This document shows, one piece after another, positions 33,480-46,890 of a stretch of 64,000 nucleotides of DNA; within the stretch, counting starts at the first letter, position 1; the number at the start of each line of letters is the position of its first letter. The translations under genes were made by a program, and so were the position numbers. This DNA is from Agriotes lineatus (lineage: Eukaryota > Arthropoda > Insecta > Coleoptera > Elateridae), in the NCBI GenBank assembly GCA_940337035.1, contig CALNHX010002305.1, positions 1-64,000 of the forward strand. Reading direction: 5' to 3'. The notes under the pieces are model-generated. The model was not told the DNA's origin and made no database searches. It saw only the letters and a list, made by a program, of their open reading frames with translations.

Positions 33480-35010
33480 TCTAGAAGAAAATATCCTTGC
33501 TGGTACACACCCGAGCTAATTAATTTAATCAAACATGAAGAACAAATTTAGATGATTGTTCCTAAAATTTAAAAATACTACTTATAAAACAATTTAAACA
33601 TTTCAGAGCTGTTGTCAAACAGATTGCTAATGTTGCCTATGTTAAAAATACTATACAAAATATGAAATCTGATCCTAAAAGTTTCTGGACCTATATTAAA
33701 CAGAAAAAACAAAGTTCTGGTGTGCCGGCATCGATGTTTTTCTAAGGTTTATTGGTCAAGGATTTAAAACGTTTTTTGACAATAATTATACACCTTCACT
33801 AAATTTACTTGAGAATGCTAAAATGACAGAACTGTACTTTAAACGAAGTTACTGAAGAAGAAATTAAATCTGCTGCTGTTAATAAACTGAACCAGATCCC
33901 TGGGTCCGGACGGAATGCCAACTTCTTCTTCTTCTTTTTCCTCTTATTGTAGGCCAGCGGCCTGTTATAACCACAAAGTGGTTTTATGAGCTCTCTTTGC
34001 CCTTAGGCCGGGTAGGTGGCTAGCCTTGCCCGTCGAAATTGAGAAAGAGTTCCATGTTTAGGGGTTAACGACTACCACAACTGTTAGCGTGGTAGCCCGG
34101 GGAGCGTACGATTTTTAAAATTCGTCTATAGTGTCCGCCGGGAATCGAACCCGGGCCGGCCGCCTGAGACGCGAACATTTGTTCGCTGGGCCATCCGCTC
34201 ACCTGAGTGACAACGAATGTAATGAAGGTAGTTATGTTTTTTATGTTAAACCATTATGTATAATATTTAATTAAGCATAACAACCAATACTTTTCCTGAA
34301 AAATGGAAAGTTGCAAAATATGTTTGATTCATATTCTGTATTCTCAAGGTGTTTGAGTCAATAATTCATGCCAGCCTATATCGATAAATTTCAAGTCTGA
34401 TATCCCTAAATCAGCATGGATTTATTACCAACGCTCTACACAAACAAATTTGACTATATTTACACAATTTATATCAGATAGTTTGGAAATCGGGAATCAA
34501 GTTAATGTCATTTATACAGACTCTAGACCACAATATTTTGTTACAAAAGCTTGTCGATATGGGTAAGCACCAAAATGTTGTACAATTTATAAAATTTTAT
34601 TTCTCAAACTGTCAACAATTTGTGGACTGTAATAATTCCTGTTCACAATATTTTGTAGCTACTTCGGGAGTACCGCAAGGATCAGTTTTAGGACCGTTAT
34701 TATTTTTAATTTTCATAATAATATTTGTAGCTGTATACGATTTTCAGAATTTCTTTCGTATGCCGATGGTTTATAATATTCAAAATTGTGAGATGTTGCA
34801 AGCTGACATAACTGCATTTTGTAAATGGTCAGAATATAGCAAGACTGTTTTTAACGTTAATAAATGTTTTGCTATGAGATATTCCAGAAATCAGTCTGAT
34901 TTTCATTTTGGTTATACTTTAGATAACTTGTCAATAAATAGAGTTTTAAGTTTTAAAGATCTTGTAAGTATTGTGCTGCTAATGGAAAACTTTACAATGA
35001 TTTATTAAGG
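33480..35010 (+). pseudogene. CR1/Jockey-like non-LTR relic with SINE insertion
   Basis: The linker reads CWYTPELINLIKHEEQI (~33500) and KSFWTYIKQKK (~33680). The reverse transcriptase start is EVTEEEIKSAAVNKLNQIPG (~33850), then a SINE at 33915-34205. At 34505-35008 a frame carries LDHNILLQKLVDMGKHQNVV and SGVPQGSVLGPLLFLIF. The catalytic box has decayed to Y-A-D-G in a shifted frame near 34760, and KDLVSIVL is a broken KDLGV block. Inactive. Confidence 0.75.
33915..34205 (-). mobile_element. tRNA-derived SINE, copy 1
   Basis: The minus-strand head has an A-box-like TGGCCCAGCG and a B-box GGGTTCGATTCCCGG. The body shares 'tttatgagc', 'ccgggtaggtggctagcc' and 'gtaggcc/gagcgtacga' blocks with 38139-38403. 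The plus-strand left end is a TTC-repeat tail (GAA repeats on the SINE strand). It is inserted in a decayed reverse transcriptase. Confidence 0.75.
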
Positions 35011-36301
35011 GCCCTAAAGCACATGTCTCTCAGAAACAGAGGTTGTATATATATATATATATATGCAAAACGTCAAACTCGCCTCCGAAAGCATACGTCG
35101 AAACGAAGAACTGGCCTCATTTTTGGAGGCCAGTACGAAAAATCGGAGGCGACTAGGTATCCCCATGTATAAGTGTTCCATTCAACAGATGGTGCAACAA
35201 GCATCGATTTAACAGATTTTTTGGTGGAGGTGAGTTTGACAGTACACATATTCAGTTATACACTTCAGTTGGTAGAGGTTATTCTAGATGGCGCGACCAT
35301 GTAATACACATATACACCTAACAAGGTGCGCCAGTAGTACTCGCCTCTATCTATGAAACATACTGTTACGCCTCAGAGACTTGGCAAACGCGCACGGGGG
35401 CTTATCGCTAGTAATGGATTTAAGTAAATACAATACAACCGCCTGCCACTGGACATTTAATACAGGATCCGTCAACGATGCGGGGTGGGAAATATCTCTA
35501 AAACTAGGAGATTTACATTAAAATAGCTTATATAAAAGTTGAAGGTACGAAAGTGTTGCATATTACTAAAATATTTCTGATTATACAGGGTGGCTCAAAA
35601 AGTGTGGCGAACCAAAGTTATTACTCTATATTTAGGAAGCTTAAAAGCTTTGCATTGAAATATCAATAGTTTTAATATAAATTTGTATGGGTCTAACATG
35701 AATTGTTTTGGAGATGTTACCGATTTTATGCATAAAATGCTAAACTTCAGGCAGCTGCTGTAGATACTGAAATAAAAAATAAAACATTACGTTTCTTGTG
35801 AATTGCCTTTCGAGTGTAAAATGGTGATTCTCGGCATTCATACTATACAAGGTGTCTGCAAATTTAATGATATCAAAAGTTTTTAAAGGAAACGCACTAC
35901 ACATTTTAGTATTTTTGAAATGCCCCTTTAAAGAGATTTATTTTGATATCTTACTGGATAACTCTGAATTCAACTGTTTTCCAACTATGCGAGTGTGAGT
36001 ATAAGAAAACAGTGTAAGGCCCCTAAAATGCTTTATTTAAAGGAATCACAAACTAGGTTTAGAAAATAAAAATCCAGCCATTGCTGACACAAAAACCCGA
36101 GAAATCCTGGAATAAATTAAATCTGAAAACTAGTTGAATTTAGGGGTGCTAAATAAGCTATTAGGCGAAAGTTTATTGAAAGAGTTTTTAAGAAATACAG
36201 AGATACATAGCGTGCTTCATTTACTAAGGCAAAATCATTAAATTTGCAAATTACGAGCACTTTGTATAGTTTTAATACCCATGGAAGAAGGTATTGGGTA
36301 T
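35011..36301. other. No gene recognised
   Basis: Contains a (TA)n run at 35046-35064, a palindromic stretch near 35080-35150 (TCGCCTCCGA inverted as TCGGAGGCGA) and a TACAGGGTGGCTCAAAAAGT end-like motif at 35584 of the Tc1/mariner type. No coding region. Confidence 0.5.
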
Positions 36302-38740
36302 ACTTTGACCCCCAAAAGGTCGGCATCATATGAGAAAAAAATTATTTTAGATTTTTCAAAAAAACTTTACACGTCAATAATTTGTGCTTGTCTAAAAACC
36401 TATTTAGCCCCTATCATATATACCGAGTGACGTTTACTTATTTAGAAAATTCCGTTTTTCGAAATTGTCAAAATCTAAAGAGTGCTATTTTTCGGAAATT
36501 AAGTAATATTGCAATGAAATTGTTTTAGAGTGTGTTAGTTTTGATTAACTGAACAATCTCAAGTCCAGAAAACACACATTTTTCTTTAACTTTAGCTTTA
36601 GCTTTTTAAATTTTTTAAATATTTTTCAATTTCGCATACCATGACTTAACATTGAAATTAAAATTTTTTATGTAACGACTTTCAAGATTTATAATTGTAA
36701 AATAGCTATTTATGCAACAAGTGCTAAAAGTCGACGTTTATGGGCGAGACATGAAAATTATGAAACGAAGCCGAAGGCTGAGTTTCATAACATGTCTCGC
36801 GCATAAACGACTTTTAGCACGCGTTGCATACAATATTTTATCTACGACCTTAATTTTACCGTTATTATTCCATAAATATCGATTTAAGAAAGGTTCGCAT
36901 CTGCGGCACTTTTAATTTATGTCATAATGAACAGTTGGCTACGCCGCGCGAGCGATTGTTTGGCCAAGCCCGTGCTGTCAAGGTGAGTTACGAAATGTAA
37001 TTATTGATACTCCACATATGACTGTAAGTTATATTACAGCTAGACAATGGCCCCCTGTGTAAAACTGCAAGCTTGCAACCTTGAACAATAATAGCTTCTT
37101 TCTGTGAACTGCAAGTCTGCAACCTTGAACGCACGTGGCTTCCTGTCTCACGCTCCCTTTTAGAGATAACGCTTATCTTAGCTGATTAGACATAGTATAT
37201 ATACAAGTAGCCTGCACCTCTAAGATAAGTTCCAGTTAGTTCGTAGCTAGATGTAAGAAATTGTCTGGCAGCTAATCTGTGTGCTTCTAATGTTATATTT
37301 CATTGTAAAATAAAAATAAACGTTTTTTAAAAAATCGTTTCGGCGGCCTTTTAATAAAACTTGTATTCATTACATAACGCTTTAATTATTTCAAAAACGC
37401 TTTACCTGTAACGCAAGAAGCAACTAGAATAGCTTTACAACTTCACTTGCAGTTCGAAATTGTAGTTTTGTAACCTCACTTCACTTTTAGCCCGTGTGCT
37501 AAAAGTAAACAGCTGATTTCTTTAAACACGGTAAACTATAAAACGTCACTTTTAGTGAAACAAGCTAGCGCTAAAAGGCCTACTTTTAGTAGTGATCGTA
37601 GATAAAATAATATAAAATGTTAATTGCTCGTTTAGATTTTGTATTATTTACCGAAAACTGATATGTTCGCATAATTTTTACGCTTTTGATCCAATGTGCT
37701 TTTTAGGAGAAATATTTTTGAATGATTATTAATATCTATTTAAATGGCTTCTAAAAACTCGAACCTTGTTATTGAATTACTGTTATAAAAATCCACAAAT
37801 CCTGTAAACGGTCTTTTACAGTTGTCTGAATGAGAAGCATTTTTAGAACATATAAAGTGTATAAAGAAAAATCTTCTCATTTAGACAACTGTAAAGGAAT
37901 ATTTACAGGATTCATTAAAAGGGTTAGATTAGAGTTTTTATCGAAGAAGCCATTTAAATAGATATTAATTATCATTTAAAAATACTTCTCCTAAAAAGGG
38001 CATTGCATCAAAAACTTTTCGGTAAATAAAAAAAAATCTAAAGGAGTAATTATCATTTTATATTATTTTTTACAAATATAGCCTAAATCGTTAGTCTTCA
38101 CATAAAAAATGTCAATTTTAAAATTAAGTTTTGGTATGTCTTCTTCTTCTTCCTTTTAATATAGGCTGAGAGCCTGTTACTTTCACACACTTGAGTGCGG
38201 TTTTATAAGCCATATTAATCCGCGGCCGGGGTAGGTGGTTAGCCTAACCCCTTGAATTAAGGAAGAATGCCCTCGCAGGGGTCACGACCATCAAAGGTGT
38301 TCGTATGATGGCCGGAGAGCGTACGAGGTTATCAATGCCCGGGTGTGGGGCTTGAACCCACTACACTGCTGGCGCCACGCAAGCACCAGCCGGCCACAAG
38401 CAGTTGGTATGTGAAATTTTGAAAAACATTTAAAAAATTGAAAAATTCAAGTTTAGCTAAAGTTAAAGAAAAATGTCTGTTTTCTGGACTTGAGATTGTT
38501 CAGTTAGCTAAAACTAACACTCTAAAGAAATCTCATTAAAAACTTACTTAATTTCCGAAAAATAGCACTTTTTAGATTTTGACAATTTCGAAATACGCCA
38601 TTTTCTAAATAAGTTAAAATCACTCGGTATGTATGATAGGGGCTAAATAGGTTTTTGGACAAGCACAAATTATTGTCGTAAAACGTTCTTTTCAAAAATA
38701 AAAAATCTCCCATATGATGCCGACTTTTTGACGGCCACTG
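36302..38740. mobile_element. Large composite foldback element
   Basis: The left end (near 36302, GACCCCCAAAAGGTCGGCATCA) and right end (...TGATGCCGACTTTTTGACGG to CACTG-TA at 38740) are inverted. The arms run inward (36302-36710 versus ~38030-38740) and continue into a second palindrome centred near 37840 (37603-38070). A ~0.9-kb block (about 36712-37600), with its own GCTAAAAGTCG/CGACTTTTAGC hairpin, is present in the left arm only. A SINE interrupts the right arm. The right-terminal sequence matches 8402. No transposase is seen. Confidence 0.7.
38139..38403 (-). mobile_element. tRNA-derived SINE, copy 2, with 8-bp TSD
   Basis: Flanked by TTGGTATG (38131-38138 and 38404-38411). The minus-strand head has an A-box-like TGGCCGGCTGGTGC and a B-box-like GGGTTCAAGCCCC. 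The body is shared with the SINE at 33915-34205. TTC repeats at the plus-strand left end are the A-rich tail. Confidence 0.85.
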
Positions 38741-40951
38741 TATAATTTTGATGTGTTCGTTTGTTTTTTTTCAAAATCTGATTTCATTTGATAATACTCG
38801 TAGAATCAATTTATTCAGAATTTTTCGTTTTTTCGTGTTCATTATTTCTTGTATCTACATTACGGGATTTGTATTGTCTAAATCTGGTTCTTTGTTCTGT
38901 TCGGTGTTTTTTGTTATCCCTTGAATTGAAGCATCTTAATTTTTAGTTTTTACTTGCCTCGTCTAAAAGACGAAGAACGTATTGTAATCGATAAAACAAT
39001 ACCCTCTGAGATTTCTTCAGATCTTCACTTCCAGGGTCCCTAGATATCAAAGAAATGCTTTTTTTAATTCCGTCTTTTGCCGGTATAACTCTAAAACTAT
39101 TTTTTGGAGGAAGACGATACTTTGCATATATGTCTACTTGGCATGAAACCGAGAAAATTACGGAGAAATATATACAAGGTGAGCAAACAAGAAAAATTAA
39201 ATTCTTTCTATTTTTGCTTTAACTCAAGACTAAATACTTAAATGAAAGTAATAATTTGCACATATCTCAGGTTTTTGCACTTGAAGAAAAAAGGCATATT
39301 TAGACACAACATATAGGTACAGAGTGGGCACTAAAAAAATTGTTGCTTATTTTGCTTTAACTTAGACTCAGATAAAATCAGTAATTTGCACGTAGCTCAG
39401 GCTTTACACTCGACGAAAATGGAACCCAAGAGATACAAGATAAATGTTGTAAGAGTAAAAAGGGACAACAAAAAGTGTGTTCTGTTTAATACAGCCATGC
39501 ACTGCACAGATCCGAGAGATCCATCACGGATCAGTGGAAGAAACGCGTGGAACTGAAATCGCATTTGCAGGTGATGTAGTTCGAATCCCATCACCGGTAA
39601 TGTTATTTGCAAGTTGATGTAATTCGCATTAGCAAATGTTTCCTTTTATTGTTTCAGTATTATTAGAAACGTGAAGAAACTTTTACCCCATATTTTGATA
39701 ACGTTCTCTTTCATTGAATTGTTTCCTGTTAATTTCAACAGCCGCCTAAAGTTAAGCATTTTTTTGCATAAAATCGTTAATATCTCCAGAACCGTTGGCG
39801 GTAGATCCATACAAATTTATATTAAAATTATTAGCATTTCAACAGAAAACTCCTTGTAAGCTACCTAAATATCGAGCCGTCTATTTAAAAAAAGTAAGTT
39901 TAGGTCACCACTCTTTCTGACCTACCATTTATAATCATGTGATGTGCACCGCCTTCGTACCTCCTAGAATTTTTATATATTTGACTCAGATGGCCAATTT
40001 GTTTAAATGCCGAAATGAATTTGGTCAATACTGTAACTGAGCAAATTAATTCGGCAATGGGACGACTTTAGGTCTGAGTATTCCATTTTGGCAAGTGAGC
40101 GAATTCAGCATCTGACAGTACCTATATATATGAACTTTATGTCACTCTTGTAGTTTTAGTAATATCTTTGTTACCGGCCCCTGTATAGTAGCCCATGCTT
40201 CGATTACCAAAATTCAGTGTTGTTAATTCTGTGAGCGTACGCCGTTACCGTTAACTTTTCAGTCTTCGTATTATGCAGCTTGTTCTGGTATCCATATTTT
40301 TCACTAAAAGATAATCAACACCATTGATCGCATGCCGTGCCCAGACGAAGTTCGCTAATATAATAGATTTTCGAAATATGACAATTCAGTTTTAAAAAAT
40401 GATTGTGGCAGTTTTGTTGGTTGTTTTTTCTAAGAATTGTAACTCATTAATTCTTAACTCAAATATTATATTGCAAGATTTCAGTAACTACAGGGCAACT
40501 GATTTTATTAAGCTATTTGTAGTAATATAGCTATGTTAGGTACCCACAAGAATTTATTAACACACGCAGAATGCCATCCGCGCGATGTTTATATACGTTA
40601 TCACGTTCGCCGTGCCAAAATCCGAAAACAAAACGACGCGCTACTTTTATTCCCTCGGCAAAAGGTGCAACAGAACGGCAACGTTGCTGGAGGTGAGTAT
40701 GTCGATTGTGTAACACGGCGATATACAATGGGAAGCCACATTGTAGCAGTGTAGTCGGAGCTGTGTTGCTATTTTGTGTGCACCATTTTTTTGTATATCT
40801 CAAACATCAAAATTCCTTACCCCTCTCTTGATGCTTCTGTTACGAAAACCTTATTTAAGAGATTGACGAGGAATACACATAGAAAAACATGTTCCTTGAC
40901 ATGGAGGCGTGGGTGTCTGTCATATGTTCGGAGGCAAGTAAGATAGCCGTG

Positions 40952-40988
<37 letters not shown>

Positions 40989-41560
40989 ATAGTCCCTCTC
41001 ACAGCTTGTGTGGTTACATACACAGTACAATGTTATTTCTTGACTGGGATAGGGTTTGGAAAAACTCCAATCTCAGTGCTACGCACAGGTACCAAGCTTT
41101 AATGGTTAGATTGAATTAAAACCACTTGTATGTTACGCCTGACGTTTCGTTTTTTTATTCAAAACATTATCAAAAGCTAACACCTTGTGGACCAAAACAC
41201 ATGTTTTAATAAAAGCATGTGAAGATATTCAAATTTGAACAAATTCATAAACAGGGGCAGTAGGCTACTATATATATATATATATACCTGGTTTCCCACA
41301 TACGACGAGTTTTCGCCCTTGCGACGACGTCGTCGGAAATCTTACACATGTAAGGGTACGTACAACGACTCGATGAACGCGCCCACTACACGCATGCGCC
41401 AACGCCGTTTCTTAAGAACTACGTGGTCGATTTTTGTGCGAAGTTAGCCTCGGTTGCCTATACTACAGCTCCGAAAATATCAAAATTCGTTGAAGGTTGC
41501 CTATACTCAAGCTGGGAAAATTTCAAAATTCGTTGAGGGTTGCCTATTACCTGTTATATA
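38741..41560. other. No gene recognised
   Basis: No supportable gene. (TA)n runs lie at ~40957-40986 and ~41269-41287. A comparatively GC-rich stretch around 40540-40760 has short open frames on both strands without recognisable motifs. A TATACAAGGTGAGCAAAC motif at 39172 could be a transposon end. Confidence 0.45.
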
Positions 41561-42469
41561 CAGTGTGGTCCATTAAGTGTGCAACAAATGGGAATTTTTT
41601 TTATTAGTTCTACAATCGAAATTTAAATATTGCCAAAAGTTAGTGCATGTTCGATAACCATATCAGATGCACTTAGAATGGATTCAAGTCAAACAATATA
41701 CAGGGCAGGACAAAAAATATAAAATTTGTTCAAGAACAAAGTTACCTTATTTCAAAAAATATAGCAAAATGTTATTGAGAAAAGTTGTTTAGAATTAAAA
41801 GTTATGCCCAAATACAAAGTCACGGCCTCCTATTCGAATTTTGATTCTTTTTTGGAAAATTTTGTATTACCCCCGTATGATACATATTTTTATTATTTTG
41901 ATTTTATATGTATTTAAAGTAGCCACAACCACATCCCTTTTAAATAGCTTTTAGCAACTTGAAGCGTATTTGTAAAATTTACTTGGATTTATATTTTTTT
42001 AGGTAAGCGTCCACTTCATGTTTGTTGCAACGATATTTAACAGAACTTTAGAATTTCGCAAATATTCTTTTTAACAAGGCAAATGCTTTACTAATAATAA
42101 TTTACATATGAAAAACTCTTAATAAAATCAGAATAATAAAAATATGTATTATACGGGGATAATACAAAATTTTACAAAAAAAGAATCAAAATTCGAATAG
42201 GAGGCCGTGACTTTGTATTTGAGCATAACTTTTGATTCTAAACAACTTTTCTCAATAAAATTTTGCTATATTTTTTTAAATAAGGTAACTTTATTCTTAA
42301 ACGAATTTAATATTTTTTGTCCTGCCCTGTATATTGTTTGACTTGAAGCCATTCTAAGGGCATCTGATATGGTTATCGAACATGCACTAACTTTTGGCGG
42401 TATTTAAATTTCGGTTTTACAACTAATAAAAAAATGTCCCATTTGTTGCACACTTAATGGACCACACTG
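41561..42469. mobile_element. Foldback MITE with ~348-bp arms and TA flanks
   Basis: Left arm 41561-41907 and right arm 42121-42469 are near-perfect inverses, starting CAGTGTGGTCCATTAAGTGT and flanked by TA on both sides. The spacer is ~213 bp and no protein is encoded. TA duplication and a CAGTG terminus point to the Tc1/mariner group mobilising it in trans. Confidence 0.85.
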
Positions 42470-43679
42470 TATATGGTGAATTTCGCTCGCTCTGGCTGCA
42501 ACATAATCTGTTTTGTGAAGATAATCTCGTAGGCAAGACGTCATCGGTGCAGTCAGCCGAATTCGCTATTAATAAAAACGTTTTAAGAATTAATTACAAG
42601 TTCTGTCCTCTGATGTCTTTAATATTTAACCATTTTATTACCTTAAACATTACATTTAATTGTATTTACCGAGGTCGTAGTGGCATTATTTCAGTAGAAT
42701 AGAATTTTTAAACAAATAGGAAAGGTTTGTGCGGTTATGGGATCACCTATTACCTTCTAATAATCTCTTTATTTGGTTTTTAGGTGATCTAAAAATTATT
42801 GTAAACTACTTGATTTGGAAGTTGGGAATATTTATTATTAAAGATAATCTTCAAAATACTCGATTACTTGGTCTAAACATTATTAAAATGCTTTTCGTTG
42901 TATTTCAGGTTCGTACAGTAGAAAATTAATTATACAGCAGATAAACTATATTCAAAGTAGTGTAAAAGCCAAATCCAGGGATGAAAATATTACGAACTAC
43001 ATTAACGAAAGTATACAGTGTGTTTGTAGATCGCTAGACAGCTCGTAACTTCGTTAATAATAGAGATATCGAAAAGAGCTTTCTTCTGTTTTAAATGCCA
43101 GTATACAACCTAAAAATTGACGTTAACCAATTTAAGCCATAGCCTCCTATTTTTACGTGGTGATACACAACTTTGGTTTTTTAAATGGAATACCCTGTAT
43201 ATTTTTAGATATTTGAAATCAGCACTAAAAGTGCTTTATAATAGCATTCTTAAATTTAAATTTAGGAACTTATTATTTTTCAAAATTAAAAAAAATTTTT
43301 TAGTCAAAGTAGGCCATGAATTACGCAAAATCAATAGCAATCCAACAAGAAATGCAACACAAACTCCAATTGACTCTAAAAATTCCTCATGACCGAATTA
43401 TAGCACCAAACGTACTAAAACAATTGATAACTATGTTTTTTAAATGGAACAATATGAGTTGTTAAAGCAAAGAGCGTTGTATGACCGATTATATGTAATT
43501 TAGCAAAGACGTGCTGCGCAGCAAAACAAAGATCGTTGTATGACCTATAATATGTAATTTTGCCATCCCAAGAGCGTCATATGTGCTGTAGTACATATTC
43601 AATATATCTATAATAGGCCATGCGGCGAACCGATTCGTGCTGCGCAGCAAAAAAAGTAGTCGAGACAATGATTACGTTA
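42470..43679. other. No gene recognised
   Basis: Contains two copies of CGTGCTGCGCAGCAAAA (43510-43526, 43636-43652) amid a small local repeat sharing 'cgttgtatgacc' blocks. No gene. Confidence 0.5.
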
Positions 43680-43985
43680 TTAGCTGACCCGGCAAACGCT
43701 GTTCTGCCTAAAAATAATATTGGTCTGTGACCGCCACTATAGAGTTTTAATTTTATGTTATGTCTACCGTCTTTGACTTAAAAATAAATGCCATTTTCGC
43801 AATCAACGTCCCAAAAAACATCAATAACGACACCCATAACGATTTTTAGGCTTATTTACCCCATTGCATCCTCTAAGAGGTTGCTTTTCAGAAAATCACG
43901 AAATACGTGTTTGATTATTTGTCGTGTCATGTCGAAACGTCTATTTAATATTATTTTTCCGTACAAAATTGGAACCCGCATTTTA
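43680..43985 (-). mobile_element. Helitron-type fragment (3' part)
   Basis: Minus-strand copy related to 32603-33441. On that strand it ends GCCGGGTCAGCTAA before T, a CTRR terminus. The plus-strand text shares 'gccattttcgcaatcaacgtccca' with 57540. Its 5' part is cut where a non-LTR fragment begins at 43986. Confidence 0.6.
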
Positions 43986-44553
43986 AAGTCAATATTAAGT
44001 ACATCGATTCCTTTAGATTTACTTTTAATCGAGTTTATAATTCCGACAATATCCGCAATATTAACACTGAGTTCATTTAGTTTGTGGTTTTTATAAAAAT
44101 CTAATACATTATTGTTATCATTGTTGACGTTTGGTACATTATTTATGAAAAAATTATTAATGAATCGGGTTTACTTAAATGTTCTGGTATGGTATTGTTG
44201 CTTTCAATATTGTTCACACACAAAGATTTAATTTCCCTCCATATGGATTTAGTATCATAGCCATCAAATACAAAGTTAAAATACGCTTTTTTCTCCTTTG
44301 TAGCTAAAGTCACAGAATTTCGTATCGATTTGCAATATTTCCAATGCGCTAATGATTTGGAATGTTTATACCTATTATATGCCTTATTCTTTAAGTTTAT
44401 TAGAAGCTTGATAGTCTCTGTTATCCATGGCTTGCATTTATGGGTAATTTTAACTAATTTTGAACCAGAATTTGCAGAAATCACTGGAAATTGTGAAAGC
44501 ATATTTTCTTGGAAAATCGGGACATTTCGGGAAAGCATTTCGTTGCGGGACAA
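43986..44553 (-). pseudogene. CR1/Jockey-like non-LTR linker fragment
   Basis: The minus-strand frame 44553-44143 reads ...HKCKPWITETIKLLINLKNK, AYNRYKHSKSLAHWKYCKSI and KSIWREIKSLCVNN, the typical region between endonuclease and reverse transcriptase. After a frameshift it continues LNELSVNIADIVGIINSIKS and KGIDVLNIDF down to 43986, where it abuts a Helitron fragment. It covers the part missing from the truncated element at 4847-6502, but whether it is the same family is untested. Confidence 0.75.
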
Positions 44554-45113
44554 CTAGTTCCAAATCGGTAAAATCACGAAGGTATAATTAAACCAATTAA
44601 TAATATAATATTAATATAAAGAAAACTAATACCTACGACTTGGTACAAAGAAATACGATATAAAATAACACGGCGACCTTGGGACTTTTGTGCAAGAACG
44701 GAATGCCATCCGACGTGACGTATATATAAACAGTGACCCAACAACAGGATGCAAATTCCGCTGCATTTGCTGGTCTATCTTTAATTTCTTTGTGTGTGTT
44801 AAGCCTTAATTTTAAATGTAAAATTGTTAGTAGCACACATTTTCCAATATGAAAAGACCACTTGTCGTTAGACTTCAAAACATTTATATTCTTAGATGTT
44901 TACTTAATATCGCAAATTACAGGCTCTTAGAGAAAGATATTTCTTTATATTTGGCAGGTTTTAAAAAATATATATCATTATCAGGGGAAGCTAAAGCTGT
45001 TAATATAACTAATACGTCTATATTCTCTGAGACTATAACTAAACCTGTCTCTATCCAATCGAATATCAGGTGCAGTTTTCGTCTTGAGCCATCGGGATTT
45101 ATTCGATGTTTCT
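44554..45113. other. No gene recognised
   Basis: Two short open frames (44633-44878 minus, 44849-45115 plus) without recognisable domains. Confidence 0.4.
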
Positions 45114-46280
45114 GATGATCGACAAAAACAATTGCGTTTTTTCGTAATTACGTACAATAAAATTAATATAACTAGTTAAAATTGCACCATACTGTTGAAC
45201 AAGTTGCCATTTGATTTTATGTAATAACATTCCTCCTTCGGTCACAACTAGCAAATCGTTTAATTCAGTAATATATTTTGGTAATTGTACAAAGAGGTCG
45301 TAGAAAATACATTTTTAGGCGTTCGAATTTATATGTTATAGTTAAATGTATTTAATCTATTTAACTTTTAGTTAATATAACAATTTTAGAATTTTATTAG
45401 TATATAATGTTTATTAAATAATAATAATAATCGTACAGAATAAAAATTAACCTCTTAATGCTATATTTATAATAAGCGTGTCCAAAACCCCTAGATATGA
45501 GGCAACGCGCGAAATTCAAAAATGAAGCTATTTTGCCACTTTAAAGACGTTATTTTCCATTTTTGATAAATTTTAACACAAAATTTGAGATCAGCGACCC
45601 AAAAAAACCCTGTATACGAAATAAAAACCGAATGAATGTTATCAAGTGTCAGGCAATTGTTTAAATAAATAAAAGAGTAATTTTTTTAATTAAGACTGTA
45701 TTAAAAAACACTTACTTGTTAATAACAATTAAAAAAATAAAAAGCACACCTTCTCACCCGTGGGGAACTTTTCTATAAACATTTCCGAAATTAAAAATAA
45801 TATATCAAAATCGGTTTTGAGTCAACGAAGTTAGAACTTTTTTTCCTTAGTAAATGGACTACAGTGCAATACGGTTGCTTATATAAAATGAGAAAATATA
45901 TGTGACGGGATTTGATACGCCTCAAAACACTTTTGGTTTAATTTATTTGAAGTGACATTACGTTTTTGCTTAACTTGCTGCTGGAGGCCAATCTAAAAAA
46001 ATATTACGCGATATTATTTTAATACCCATGTATGATGCCACAAAATTATTTGTCCCATTTTCTAATTTCGAAAAACGCACCCAGTGAATTATATATAATT
46101 CACCTAGCTTTAAATTTAAAATATGGTAACATATTGAAGTTAACTTTGGTAATAAACGTCCAATCTTCGTGGAATTTTAAACAGCTTTAACCAAAAAGGC
46201 CCCGAACAACTTAAAACCGTTTGGAAACATTAAAAGTCACCCCCCGGATAGAAAAAAAATATTAGTGTTTTACGTCTAAC

Positions 46281-46890
46281 GACCGTAAATACACATTTTG
46301 GTAAATATCTTGACTCCACCGGCACCTACCGGGTTAATTTTTTGTATAGGCATTTCTCTCTAAGTAACCAACGTACATTCCGAATATGAGCTAAATCGGA
46401 CCGTAAATACACATTTTGGTAAATATCTTGGCTCCAGCGCAACCTACCGGGTTCATATTTTGTATAGACATTTCTCTCGAAGTAACCAACGTACATTCCG
46501 AATATGAGCTAAATCGGACCGTAAATACACTATTTGGTAAATATCATGACTCCAGCGCCACCTACCGGGTTCATTTTTTGTATAGACATTTCTCTCTACG
46601 TAACCAACGTACATTCCGCATATGAGCTAAATCGGACCGTAAATACACATTTTGGTAAATATCTTGACTCCAGCGCCACCTACCTGGTTCATTTTTTGTA
46701 TAGACATTTCTCTCTACGTAACCAACGTACATTCCGAATATGAGCTAAATCGGACCGTAAATACACATTTTGGTAAATATCTTGACTACAGCGCCACCTA
46801 CCGGGTTTATTTTGTGTATAAACTTTTCTCTCCACGTAACCAACGTACATTCCAAATATGAGCTAAATCGGACCATAAATACAATTTATC
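46281..46890 (+). repeat. 118-bp tandem repeat array 1
   Basis: Unit starts (GACCGTAAAT) fall at 46281, 46399, 46517, 46635, 46753 and, truncated, 46871, always 118 bp apart. Shared text includes CCACCTACCGGGTT and CCAACGTACATTCCGAATAT. Overlapping 69-codon frames in each unit are by-products of the repetition. Confidence 0.95.

Noticed and set aside
33520..34300. Possible intron-containing host gene around the SINE
   Set aside because: Flanking peptides on both sides match non-LTR reverse transcriptase; the interruption is a SINE insertion.
46281..46890. 118-bp array considered as a CRISPR-like array
   Set aside because: No repeat/spacer alternation: whole units repeat, in an insect-like nuclear context with spliced genes.
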